NCBI GenBank assembly: GCA_030770425.1
Contig: JASJFT010000056.1
Location: 62,001 to 126,000 of the forward strand
DNA length: 64,000 nucleotides
DNA from: Darksidea phi
Lineage: Eukaryota > Ascomycota > Dothideomycetes > Pleosporales > Lentitheciaceae
Direction of reading: 5' to 3'
Below are positions 53,731 through 64,000 of the stretch, piece after piece. The first letter of the stretch is position 1; each line of letters begins with the position of its first letter. The notes under the pieces were generated by a model. The model did not search any database, was not told the DNA's origin, and worked only from the letters and a program-made list of their open reading frames with translations. The translations under genes and the position numbers were made by a program.

Positions 53731-55728
53731 GGAACCTGGGCCACTAGCTTCGGGTGAAGGCCGGGTGATCCTGCTCCGACACATGCAGCCAATCGGCTGT
53801 GAAACGAAACAAGATTGTTAGCCATCACGTAGGCCTTGATATTCACGCATCCGCGGAATAACTACGGCATATCGATTCACGAGACCAAAGACTTTCGAAG
53901 GCTGTGATGCATCTTATAAAGTCCTGCATTGTCGGTCGGACGAGTCATGCACATACATACCGTGAAGGGTATGCGAGTTGTCTCAACCGGGGGGGATGGC
54001 TACTTCCACAGATCCCAGTTCAACCTATCGACGAACGGTCATCCCCGTTATCGGAACCGTTGAGCTTCTCTCGAGCGCTAATTATGGTCTACCTCACGAA
54101 CCTATAGCTCAACTTTCAGAATATCACGACCATCTACGCTGTATAGCTGGTCAGACGGAACATCTCTAGAAATGTTATCCCTCAGAGATTTTTGAGGAGT
54201 CAAACCCACAAGACAAGTTACGGTATTAGCTATTTCGTTCAGCCCGCCTCCAAAATGTGAACTGACGATCTGCGAAGCCCGGTAATGGGAAGAACCGCAC
54301 AAGTGGGCCCCTGTACCTCGTCATGCGACGCTCGAGTACCAAAGTTTCCACAATTTTTAGCGCTTATCGCTTCTGGAATAGTATCGGGAAACATTCACGG
54401 GTGTAGTTTTCGGCTTACGCGCCTTGCGCTGGGGACGTGTTTGGTCCTAGGCCCAGACGTCCAAAATTCGGACCTATAGTTTGGTTGGCTTTTGGAAACT
54501 AGCAGTATGCCTTGATTCTCCATATTACAGTATGAATTTTCTAATTGCGGTATCGTAATCCAGGGTACAAATTGGGCGTCTCGCATTAACCAAAAGCCTG
54601 TCTTGTTTGGTAGGACAGATTGATCTCTCCTTCTACTCAATAACTTATACCCAATAATTACTGACACTCTTTTAAAATTAGATTAGCTGATCCCCCATCC
54701 CCACAATCAGGTATATAGGAGATGATATGCGGAGGAACTTGCTGACTTAAATTGTCTACGGCAATACTATTTATAATCTTGAAGAGAGCGTTGACCGAGC
54801 AAATGCCATCAACCAGTTAGCCGTATTCCACCTCATGCGCGTATTCAAAAGTACCGCACCAAATAGCCACCGCACCATCAACGCTCTGTTTCGTGCCTCA
54901 TCTCCCAGCCTCGACTCCTACTTTCTCCACTCCAATACCCACGTAACCCGAATTTCCAACTTGACAACTCTAACCTGCAATTTCGCCTTATCTAGCACAT
55001 GCTTAATCTTCATCTCCCCCATCTCCCTCCTCTTCTCTTCGAACATGCACTGATTGTACACTCCATGTTCACCAACGTTGTTTTCAGCGTCTCGTTCTCG
55101 TTTAGGGCGGTTTCGTAGTTGGATTTCTGGGAGACAGACTTATCGTCATAGAGAATATATAGGCGCTTGAGCTCTATACTGGGACGCGTCACATACGATT
55201 TGAGGTATTTGACAGCTGTGCCGAGTTATTGAGTTTCGAGCTCGGAGGGAGTGGGGGCCGGGGTGGGGATTGAGATGGGATGGAGGTCATTGTAGGTGGT
55301 TGGGGGTAGTACTGCACCGTTATAGTTTGGTCGGAAGTCGAACGCTATGAAATGATGATATAAGACAGGCTAGACGTGAGGGAAGAACTCAAAAAGGCCG
55401 GGCCTATCAGGGGCTGATGGCTATATACATTGCACCTTCTATGGCCTGGACTACGGAGAAGCGTTATGCCCGTATTTTATTTTTAACAGTCCTTTGTTTA
55501 AGGTCTACAGTTACAGTTCTTGTGCGCTAGCCTGTATAAGAATATTGTTATTTGGCGGAAAGTGCATCGTAGAGCCCTTTGAAGCATTTGCACACTACGC
55601 TCGAATCATCATCTGGTAATTCTAACATGTCAGGTTCTGTATAATATTACTGCTGAGCAAGAGTAGAAGTAACAATCCCAGATGATCTTTTCCAGAACGA
55701 GGAATGGAAGGGCTTGTATTGTCGAAAT
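53731..55728. other. Gene-poor region of 2 kb
   Basis: No gene I can support. The small minus ORF at 55010-55192 (KLKRLYILYDD-like, Asn/Glu-rich) might be a coiled-coil relic. Parts around 54480-54780 are AT-rich. Confidence 0.4.
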
Positions 55729-56460
55729 CTATGAACTGACCCCGGTGCGCAGGAACATATTTGGTGGCTTCTCGCGGCTCTTGAACTGCTCGTCGACTTC
55801 ATAAGTTATATCAGCACCATCTCCCTCGGGCCGAAATCCCAACTTCATGTATGCTCCGCGACCCATACTAGACGCCTCTGTTGTGCACTCAAGACCGCCC
55901 CTCGCCTTCGCTTCATCCAGTCCCCACTGCACTAGCTTTCCCGCAATACCTCTACGCTGAAATTTGGGGTCTACAGCGCACATGTCCAGTACGAAAATAG
56001 CCGGCGGTTCACTATTCGCCTTTTCTGCCGCTACTTCAATACGTCGCTTCCAGAGCGAATGGAACATCTGGCTCACAAAGCGCGCTTCGGTCGGATCCAG
56101 TGCTTTTAGCGTGTCTCCCATGTCGGCCGAAGGCAGGTCGCCGTAGCCATCAACGAAAGATGCCTGTTGCCAGATGGCCATGCCGACGATTTTGCGCTTC
56201 GTATGGTTCTCCGGGTCTGGGAGCGTGGCCTTGAGGAAGACAGTGTTGGGCCGGCCGTCTTTGTTTTTTGTTGCCGATTGCCAGCGTTTAAGTAGCTGGT
56301 TCGCTCCTTCTTGTTGGCCTTGGGGGTTTTCCCATCGCGGGTTCATGGCCAGCCAGACGCCATCGCGAGCTTGGCGGCCAAAAGCCTCGCCGACGCAATG
56401 GTAGACTTGGGGGAAGTCATCAGGGCTGTGGATCGGTTCAATGAGCACGGCTGCGGTCAT
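55729..56460 (-). CDS. GNAT-family N-acetyltransferase
   Basis: From the ATG at 56460, 243 aa, intronless; the ORF extends five codons upstream without an ATG. The acetyl-CoA motif is VDPKFQRRGIAGKLVQWGLDEA (Q/R-x-x-G-x-A/G pattern) near residue 175, preceded by the strand IFVLDMCA and followed by the motif-B region YMKLGFRPEG. This is the common fungal small-molecule GNAT layout with an N-terminal half of family-specific sequence. Substrate unknown. It is divergent from DNA polymerase delta with 424 bp between starts. Confidence 0.85.
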   Translation of the reverse strand: MTAAVLIEPIHSPDDFPQVYHCVGEAFGRQARDGVWLAMNPRWENPQGQQEGANQLLKRWQSATKNKDGRPNTVFLKATLPDPENHTKRKIVGMAIWQQASFVDGYGDLPSADMGDTLKALDPTEARFVSQMFHSLWKRRIEVAAEKANSEPPAIFVLDMCAVDPKFQRRGIAGKLVQWGLDEAKARGGLECTTEASSMGRGAYMKLGFRPEGDGADITYEVDEQFKSREKPPNMFLRTGVSS

Positions 56461-56884
56461 GGTGGTGAAAATCAATATTCACAAGGTTGCATGATAGACT
56501 GAGTTCAACGACATGAATAAATAGTCCTGAGAAGTCATTACCTAAGCCGTCGGTCTTCGGTCTAACTAAGATGAACGATGTATTACCCATGCTTGAAGGC
56601 TGGCCAGATACGTGACATTCGTTAGGTCAGCGACTATGATCTGGGCCGTTTCCACGAGGGGCGTGGAGGAATGGTGTATGAACTGTTGTTCCATCTTGGG
56701 CGGGTGATGGCAAGGAGTGGTGGCATAGGCCATTAATCACGTCCCGGGTGGGCACGGACCATGACGCGAAGGCGCGACTTTCGTGTTCCGCATCTGCTCT
56801 TTCACGCCCACACCCCTTCCCCCTCACGCCCACACCTCTCCCCTTCTCCGCCGCCCATTACGATTACAATCTCGATTGTTTAGG
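56461..56884. promoter_or_regulatory. Divergent promoter, GNAT / DNA polymerase delta
   Basis: A 424-bp interval. CT-rich leader (cccttccccctcacgcccac) immediately before the polymerase start, as in many fungal housekeeping genes. No MCB-type ACGCGT site was noticed; related acgcg sequences are present. Confidence 0.4.
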
Positions 56885-59800
56885 ATGCCGGGCGCCGTTA
56901 CGAAAACGCCCATGAAGCGAGGGCTCGCCGAAGCCAACAACACGCGCGTAAATGTGCAGGCGTCGCCCCGCTCAGCGAAAAAGCTGAAGCTCGAGAATGG
57001 CGCCGCTACGGCTAGACGTGCACCCGTCAAGGTCGCCAATGGCTCTTTCAACGCGAGCCAGCCAGTAAAGAGTCGATTCGAGGAGGATGTACTGGAGAAG
57101 ATGTCGCAGGACATCGAGACCCTCAAACACAAGAATGCGGAAAAGGACCAGCAGTGGAGGCGACCGGCCCTGCCTGACGATTTCGACGAGACAACACATA
57201 GCTTGACGTTCCAGCAAATCGAAGCTGAAGAGGGCGTGCTCAATGGCGGAAAGGCTACCGTCAAGCTGTTTGGCGTCACAGAGGTGAGATGGCCGCATAT
57301 CACGAGTGGGCCTTGCTAATAACGTGCCAAAACAGGACGGGCACTCGGTTCTCGTCCACGTTACGGGATTCCTCCACTACTTCTACGTTGCCGCGCCGTT
57401 GAATTTCCAAAAGAACCAGTGCGGTGATTTCAAGAACTACCTCGAGGGCGAGTGCCACAAGAACTTCAACCAGCACTCGACCGTGATAGCCTCAGTACAG
57501 ATGACAATGAGAGAGAACATCCTACGCTTCCAGGGGAATCAGCAGAGCCCTTACCTCAAGATCACCGTCACCGACCCCAAGTTCATCAACCGCGTGCGGA
57601 AACTGGTGCAGGAAGGCAACGCGAATTGGAAGCAAATGTGGCCTAACCGTGAGGGGGGCGGCATTCTCACTTTTGACAACATTCAATACGTGCTGCGGTT
57701 CATGATCGACACTAAGATCTCGGGTATGTCTTGGGTGGAGGCACCGGCCGGGAAATACAAGTTGATTCCCCCACGCGACCGTCACTCCAATTGCCAAATT
57801 GAAGCCTCAGTACACTTTGAACATCTGGTCGCTCACGCCTCCGACGGCGAGTGGGCCAAGATCGCACCCCTGCGCATCTTGTCATTCGATATCGAGTGCG
57901 CTGGTCGCAAAGGCATCTTTCCGGAGGCTGACACTGATCCCGTGATTCAGATCGCAAACGTCGTTACACGCTATGGAGAAGATAAGCCCTTCGTCCGGAA
58001 TGTCTTCTGTATGGGCAAAACCAACCCCATTGCTGCCACCGAAGTACTCTGGTACGAGGACGAGAAGAAGATGCTACTCGAGTGGCGCGATTTCCTTGAA
58101 GAGGTGGATCCGGATGTCATCATCGGATACAACACTTCAAACTTTGACTTTCCGTACCTTCTCGATCGCGCGAAAAAGCTGAATGCGACCAAGTTCCCCT
58201 ACTGGACACGGCTCAGGAACAAGAAATCTGAGCACGACAGCACCAAGTTCTCTAGTAAGCAGCTAGGAAGCCGAGACACGAAAATCACCAATACCAACGG
58301 TCGTCTCCAGCTAGACCTTCTCCAACTTGTCCAGCGTGACTATCAACTCCGAAGTTACACACTCAACGCCGTGTCCGCCCACTTCTTGAAGGAGCAAAAA
58401 GAGGACGTCCAGCACAGCATGATCACGGAGTTGTACAATGGCGACGCGAACTCGCGGCGAAGATTGGCTGTGTACTGCCTAAAGGATGCGTACCTACCGC
58501 AGCGATTGCTCGACAAGCTCATGTGTCTCGTCAACTACACGGAAATGGCCAGAGTCACGGGTGTGCCCTTCAACTTCCTGCTTGCCCGCGGTCAGCAAAT
58601 CAGATTCCTCAGTCAGCTGTTCCGCAAAGCTCTCGAACACCAACTTCTCATTCCCGATCTGCCCAACCAGGGCGAGAGCGCTGACCAATACGAAGGCGCC
58701 ACTGTCATCGAGCCAAAACGCGGCTACTACAAACATCCCGTTGCTACGCTGGATTTTGCCTCACTTTATCCAAGTATCATGCAAGCCCACAATCTCTGCT
58801 ATACAACCTGGCTCAACAGGGAGACCGTAGAGAAATTGAATCTGAAGAAGGACGAGGACTATATTCAAACCCCTAATGGTGATCTCTTCTGCACGGCCAA
58901 AGTTCGCAAGGGGCTTTTGTCGCAGATTCTCGAAGAGTTGCTGGGCGCACGTAAGAGGGCGAAGAAGGACCTCGCCGTCGAAACGGATCCGTTCAAGAAG
59001 GCCGTGCTTAACGGTCGTCAGCTAGCTTTGAAGGTCAGCGCAAATTCTGTCTATGGTCTTACTGGTGCCACCACCGGAAAGCTGCCCTGCCTTGCCATCG
59101 CCAGTAGTACCACCAGTTTCGGTCGTCAAATGATTGAGAAGACCAAAGCCGAGGTTGAAGCAAAATATAACATCGCGAACGGATACAGCCATGATGCTGA
59201 GGTCATCTACGGTGACACCGATTCAGTTATGGTGAAGTTTGGTACCAACGATCTAGCGGAAGCAATGAAGCTGGGCGAAGAAGCGGCCGAATATGTTTCT
59301 GGCAAGTTTATCAAGCCCATCAAGCTTGAGTTCGAGAAGGTCTACTATCCTTACCTGCTCATCAACAAAAAGCGATATGCCGGCCTTTATTGGACAAACC
59401 CAAATAAGTGGGACAAGATGGACACGAAGGGTATCGAGACTGTGCGCCGTGACAATTGCCGTCTTGTCCAAACAGTCATCGAGACGTCCCTCCGAATGTT
59501 ACTCATCGACAAAGATCCGGAAGGAGCGCAAGAGTAGGTCGCTTCGTTACTCATACGACGCACAATCTAACAATAAACAGGTTCGTGAAAGAGACAATCT
59601 CCGATCTGTTGCAAAACAAAATCGACATGTCCAACCTCGTCATTACCAAAGCGCTCACCAAGCAAGAAGATAAGGAAGGGAAAGGCGGCTACGACAACAA
59701 ACAAGCCCACGTTGAGCTCGCCAAACGTATGAAGAAGCGTGATGCCGGTTCAGCTCCCGGTCTGGGAGATCGCGTCGCCTATGTCATGATCAAAAGCGCA

Positions 59801-60340
59801 TCAGGCGCCAAGAACTACGAAAAGTCAGAAGATCCTCTTTACGTCCTGGAAAACAACATTCCCATCGATACAAAATATTACCTTGACAATCAGCTCTCCA
59901 AACCGCTCGGCCGCATCTTCGAGCCTGTCATCGGCGAGAAGAAAGCAAATTCGCTACTCAACGGCGAGCACACGCGCTCCATCACCGTGGCTGCACCTAG
60001 TATGGGCGGATTAATGAAGTTCGCAAAGAAGACACAAACGTGCATGGGATGTAAGAAGCCACTCGTCAGTGCCACGGAAAGAGAGGGTGCGGTCTGCGAG
60101 AATTGTCGACCTCGGATCGGCGAGTTTTACCAGAGGACGCTGTCGAAGGTTAGTGAGTTGGAAGTTCGATTTGCGCGCTTATGGACGCAGTGTCAGAGGT
60201 GTCAGGGAAGCTTGCATTGCGAGGTCATTTGTGCGAGTAAGGATTGCCCGATTTTTTACATGCGGATGAAGGCAAGGAAGGACGTGGAAGATGCGGGGAA
60301 GGAGTTGGTACGTTTCGACAAGGATGCCGCACTGTGGTGA
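56885..60340 (+). CDS. POL3: DNA polymerase delta catalytic subunit
   Basis: Three exons, 56885-57283, 57336-59533 and 59581-60340; 1,118 aa, the normal length for fungal Pol3. The exonuclease domain begins at [10 protein letters not shown] (Asp318/Glu320). Polymerase motif A is [14 protein letters not shown] (about Asp606), motif B is [13 protein letters not shown], and motif C is YGDTDSVMV (Asp760/Asp762). Two C-terminal Cys clusters follow: CMGCKKP...CENC (CysA, PCNA-related) and CQRCQG...C...C (CysB, [4Fe-4S] cluster binding the B subunit). It synthesises the lagging strand in the nucleus. Introns of 52 and 47 bp are canonical. The start is the first ATG after a CT-rich leader. Confidence 0.97.
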
Positions 60341-60715
60341 GGATATTCGCATAGTATTTATTCTGTTAACACTACTACGGGATAGGCCTAGGTCTAACGT
60401 GCAACAAGGGGTTGTAGTGGGACATGTCTGCATAAGTTTTCTTGGTGTATGTCAATTTCTTGCTGAGGGTAGAATTGCTGGTTCGTGTCGTTGCTCGTCT
60501 TTTTATGTATACCTCCTATGTTTGCAATTTCAATCTGTCTCAATACTTGTACTGTGTCTGTCATTTGCGAGATATGTTACGAGCATGAATCTAGGCTTCC
60601 CCCTTTGCATCTTGAAGTCATGGGCGATCTACTCGCCTTCTACTTGACTGAGACGCGGGAAATATGTTTATGCTTCAATGAGATAGATACAATGCAGTGT
60701 GCGTGTTCATATTCC
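60341..60715. other. Convergent 3' flanks
   Basis: T-rich sequence between the ends of the polymerase and amidohydrolase genes; no coding signal. Confidence 0.6.
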
Positions 60716-61876
60716 TCAGCGGGGATCCCCCAACCGCAATATCCGTACAGCATTCCCACTCAACACACCTTGTGCCGCCTTCTCATCGCCCCCGAATGCG
60801 GTGGAGATAGCACTGTAGTTCATGCTCACACTGTGCCATTCCTTTGCCTTTGCTTCTAGGGGAGGAAAGAAGGGGTGATCAGTCCCTGCTCGCAGCCGTA
60901 TTAGCATCATTTTTCTTCTCAGCCAATTCCTCCGCGTATTGTACGTACCGAATAACAGACGGTCGACGCCAGACGCATCGACAGCCGCCTTCAGCCCCAC
61001 TTCTGAGTAAATCACCGCATCAAGGTATATATTCGTTTTCAATATATCCCAGACATCGCGTCTGTTCTCCGTCTTACCCTGCTTCTTCAAATGCCCATCA
61101 TGCTGAATACAACTCTCTATCCGCCCCGCCAGAAACGGCAGTGTGCCCCCGGAATGCGCCAGCAGCACATTCAACCCAGTGAACCGATCCCACACCCCAC
61201 TCAGCAACATCCTTGTCACCGCGATCGTGGTCTCAAGCGGGAAACCTAATGCGAGTGGAAGCACGTGGCCGTATTCGCTGGCGTTCGGACCATACACACT
61301 CGCTGGGAGCCCGTAGTGTGGGTGTAGGAAGATGAGCTGGTTGGACTTCTCTAACGCTGCATATATGGGATCCAAATTCGGGTCGTCAAGACCGGCTCCT
61401 AGGCCCGATGTGCCCATTATTACGCCGCGCATGTGCTTTAAGGTGGTGAGACGCTCAATCTCGGCAACTATCGTCTCTGTATCCGCAGAAAGCGGTAGTG
61501 TGCCAAATGCATACAATCTGCCTTCATACCTCTTACATATCGCCTCAACATCATCGTTGATTTTCCGCGCTGCCTCGGCCGCCTGTTCTCTTGGTAGGAA
61601 ATCCAGCCATGGATTTGCAAGGGAGATGACTGATATATCGATCTTGTGCTGGTCCATGAACGCTATCTTCTGCGCTATGTCAAAGTATTCCGGCCCAATA
61701 GGTCGCCCGCGGGATGTCGATGGTGTTGAAGGGTCATCTTCGCCGGGGAGGATGATTAAGCGTGAGGAATCGGGTGCATCGGGGAATGTGCGTATATACG
61801 GTACGGTCTTGCGGGAGCGGAGGAGGTCGACGTAGGTTGGCGGGTAGATGTGCGTATGGATGTCCACGATGGGCAT
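60716..61876 (-). CDS. Amidohydrolase-2 / ACMSD-type decarboxylase
   Basis: Two exons, 61876-60949 and 60885-60716; 365 aa. The 63-bp intron (gtacgt...gagcag) joins VDRLLFG to TDHPFFPP, the motif carrying the metal-binding aspartate. The N-terminal HxH is in VDIHTHIYPP, a further ligand is in LIFLHPHYG, and LLAHSGGTLPFLAGRI is the catalytic His region. This is the alpha-amino-beta-carboxymuconate-semialdehyde decarboxylase/uracil-5-carboxylate-decarboxylase-like fold. Fungal paralogues are many, so the real substrate (kynurenine pathway, aromatic acid or pyrimidine) cannot be assigned. No signal peptide, probably cytosolic. Confidence 0.87.
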   Translation of the reverse strand: MPIVDIHTHIYPPTYVDLLRSRKTVPYIRTFPDAPDSSRLIILPGEDDPSTPSTSRGRPIGPEYFDIAQKIAFMDQHKIDISVISLANPWLDFLPREQAAEAARKINDDVEAICKRYEGRLYAFGTLPLSADTETIVAEIERLTTLKHMRGVIMGTSGLGAGLDDPNLDPIYAALEKSNQLIFLHPHYGLPASVYGPNASEYGHVLPLALGFPLETTIAVTRMLLSGVWDRFTGLNVLLAHSGGTLPFLAGRIESCIQHDGHLKKQGKTENRRDVWDILKTNIYLDAVIYSEVGLKAAVDASGVDRLLFGTYNTRRNWLRRKMMLIRLRAGTDHPFFPPLEAKAKEWHSVSMNYSAISTAFGGDEKAAQGVLSGNAVRILRLGDPR

Positions 61877-62357
61877 TGTGGGCGGTACGGGGCGCTATCA
61901 GGCCGCGGTTAGGAAGGTAGAAGCTGTAGACAGGCGCTTTGAGTCGGGAGCGATGTTTTGAAGCTCACAGTGGATTCAATGGCAGGACCTATTTCATACC
62001 CCACTCTACCAAGAGCTCCATCCCACCTTCCTGATACGGTATGGCTCCTAGCTGCATGTTAGCATATTGCAATTACCTTCTAGAATCGCGAAATACCACG
62101 ATGGCTTTAACTGCAACACATGGTTCTTCATGTTTTACAAAACAATTAAGCTCGTGAGTCGTGTTTTTGTAGCAGAACGCCGCTTCACTCCAAAATAAAT
62201 AGGCGCGGACGCCATCCCAGATAATCTCCATGGACTTGGGACCTTTTGCTGTTCGTCTACGGCTCCTGAAGGATAGTTATATGAAAATCTTAGTTCATTA
62301 GAGTTATGTGCTGCATTTTAGACTACAGTTCACCCTATTCACATGTCATCAGAGACC
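61877..62357. other. Intergenic, no gene seen
   Basis: Promoter of the amidohydrolase and 3' flank of the hexosaminidase gene. Confidence 0.55.
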
Positions 62358-64000
62358 TCACAGCACTACCGTTCCAACCAATGTGATCACCAGCGCTACC
62401 ATCGCCATCTTTGCGCTAACTAAACGCCTAATCCCGCTACTTCCAACAGGTGGTGCCGGTTGAGTCCCGTTCCCAATTCCACCCTTCCCGTTAATACCAA
62501 CTTCTAGCACCAGACTGTCCAATCCGCCTGCGATTTGATTCAACGGCGCGACTAAGGCCATTTGACTCCAGCTAAACCGCGTGTTCCGTCCACCGAAAAC
62601 ATACACCTCAAACCTCCCCTTGTACTCGTCCTCAACCCATACTCGACTGCCGTTCACCACATCTGTGGTTATCCGGATCTTGGCTGGAAATGTGAGAGGG
62701 ACGGGGTGATGTGAGGAGGTGGAGACGTTTGTCCAGATGCGACCTGGGTGCCCAGGGTCGTGCCCATCCGATTCGGAGGTTGAGCGGAGCGGGTAGGGGA
62801 TGTTGTCGGCTGTGGTAAATACTAGCGTTATGGTTCCATTCGCGGAGATGTTGGATGGGACTGTTCCGATTGAAAGTGTTGTATCAGGCCCGACGAGTGT
62901 GAAGGGTGAAGATGCGGTAAGTGTGAGCGTGTACGGCGGTCCGTAAGAGCCTTTGCTCAGCGCCACATTAGTTCCATATCCCGAGCCGCGTTTCCATGAT
63001 AAAAGAGGAGTTGAAACGTCTACTTCTCCGACGTACGAAGGTGCTAGACGGCGGTCAAGGTTCTGTCCTGGTGCCTAAACGCAGAGGTACAAAGTTAGCA
63101 AAGCTAAGCCTGGGGGGTTCAATGCCTAGTGACTCGGGCTAGAGGCCGCGTTGATTTGAAAATTAAGACGAGCATGTACCGCGGAGCTACGTACTATTGG
63201 TGCTAAAGTATCAAGCGTGACTGTAAGATTCTCTGCGCTGATGTTCACGCCTCGTGCGCCAGACCATGCGCGTGCTGCGACAACGGGGATACCATCTCGC
63301 ATGGCATAGTATCCTTCAAGCTGAGTAGTAGCATCAGGACCGTTGTCGCTCCATGCGGCCAGGATAGCGCCTTTATTGCCACTTGCACTAGGTTTAAGCT
63401 GTTCGGTCGTATTGACAGGATTGAATAAACTTGGATCCCATTGCCAACCAGACTGATCCGCGAAGTTAAGGGTACGCGTGACGTTGTAGAACTGCGGATA
63501 TGGTGCGGGCAGAATCGGCATGTGGTCGTTTTTCAAGCTCATGTACGCCCACCAATCTTCAGAGTTGATCAACGCATAGCCATCGGTTTGTAATTGCACG
63601 GGATCAGATTGCCCATACTGCCAGTGTTGTATAATGATGTCTTTGGAGATTGTAAGGTTTTCGGATGGCTCATGCGTGCCCCAGATTCTGATGCGTTTCC
63701 CGGATGTCGAGTTGACAAAGTCAGACATCTCATTGACGAAATTGATGTAGTCGTCTGCCAGCGCGGGATCGTATTCATCTGCGCCGATGTGCACCTCTTT
63801 TGTTTTGAACCATGGAAGGAACTCGGACCAGATGGCCTTTACAGTCGGAATCGCGTCTGGATGGGAGAGGTTGAGGAGATCCTTCTTAGTGAGCGCGAGC
63901 TCCGGTTTCCACCTAAAGGCCGCGGTACAAAGTCAGCAAAGCATATCCAAAAGGGCTCAAGAGCTATTGTCGAACTGACGCTGCGTTGTTTTGCGAGACG
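62358..64000 (-). CDS. GH20 beta-N-acetylhexosaminidase, GPI-type, 5' end outside the window
   Basis: Visible exons on the minus strand: 64000-63980 (partial), 63912-63195, 63074-62358; introns of 67 and 120 bp keep frame (VSQNNAA+WKPELALTKKD; DTLAPI+APGQNLDRR). The catalytic Asp-Glu pair is in HIGADEYD; WWAYMSL, WQYGQSD and GILAAWSDNG-like blocks are typical GH20 barrel sequence. The last exon is a beta-rich tail ending in a hydrophobic stretch (MAMVALVITLVGTVVL) preceded by Ser/Gly, as for GPI attachment. It would cleave N-acetylglucosamine from chitin fragments or glycans at the cell surface. The N-terminal domain and signal peptide are beyond base 64000. Confidence 0.88.

Overview
The window looks like nuclear DNA of a filamentous ascomycete (Pezizomycotina). 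Most genes carry one to five short introns of 45-70 bp with GT(A/G)NGT donors. The gene set is typically fungal: a COMPASS Bre2/Ash2 subunit, DNA polymerase delta, ribosomal protein uL15, GH3 and GH20 hydrolases, a siderophore transporter and fungal P450/MFS genes. Dispersed repeats differ mainly by C/G-to-T/A transitions, as expected from repeat-induced point mutation (RIP). A Dothideomycete is my best guess, but I cannot prove it from sequence alone.

Layout. 1-14.2 kb is mostly ordinary. It holds the Bre2/Ash2-like gene, a group II PLP decarboxylase, a PQ-loop vacuolar-type transporter and a small ABM-domain protein. A co-oriented trio follows: a GATase-like protein, a 2OG-Fe(II) oxygenase and a siderophore-iron transporter. 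The transporter has a perfect SreA-type ATCTGATAA site upstream and one apparent GC-AG intron. 14.2-25.4 kb is accessory DNA. It contains a decayed unknown gene, a frameshifted LINE ORF1-like relic, a single giant ankyrin-repeat membrane protein (about 2,091 aa, about 33 repeats) and a decayed member of a fungal-specific family. 25.7-34.9 kb looks like a small, partly broken metabolic block: an MFS drug transporter with one in-frame stop, a truncated FSH1-type hydrolase, a P450 divergent from a beta-lactamase-like esterase, and a rhodopsin-like seven-helix protein.

34.9-44.1 kb is gene-poor and rich in relics. It has RIP-mutated repeats, the four-exon uL15 gene, a RidA-family protein and an astacin-like metallopeptidase pseudogene with two stops and a frameshift at the zinc motif. 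44.1-64.0 kb returns to ordinary genes: a FAD oxidoreductase with a C-terminal Rieske domain, a coiled-coil plus Cys-cluster protein (two ORFs that splice into one gene), a secreted GH3 beta-glucosidase with a 21-nt microexon, a GNAT acetyltransferase divergent from DNA polymerase delta, an ACMSD-type amidohydrolase and a GPI-type GH20 hexosaminidase cut by the window edge.

No tRNA, rRNA, CRISPR array or complete transposon was recognised. The most distinctive locus is the giant ankyrin protein at 17.3-23.6 kb. Its repeats are nearly identical at DNA level and it has an unnamed multi-helix N-terminal module. All intron boundaries here are hand-derived from frame, splice signals and expected family sequence.
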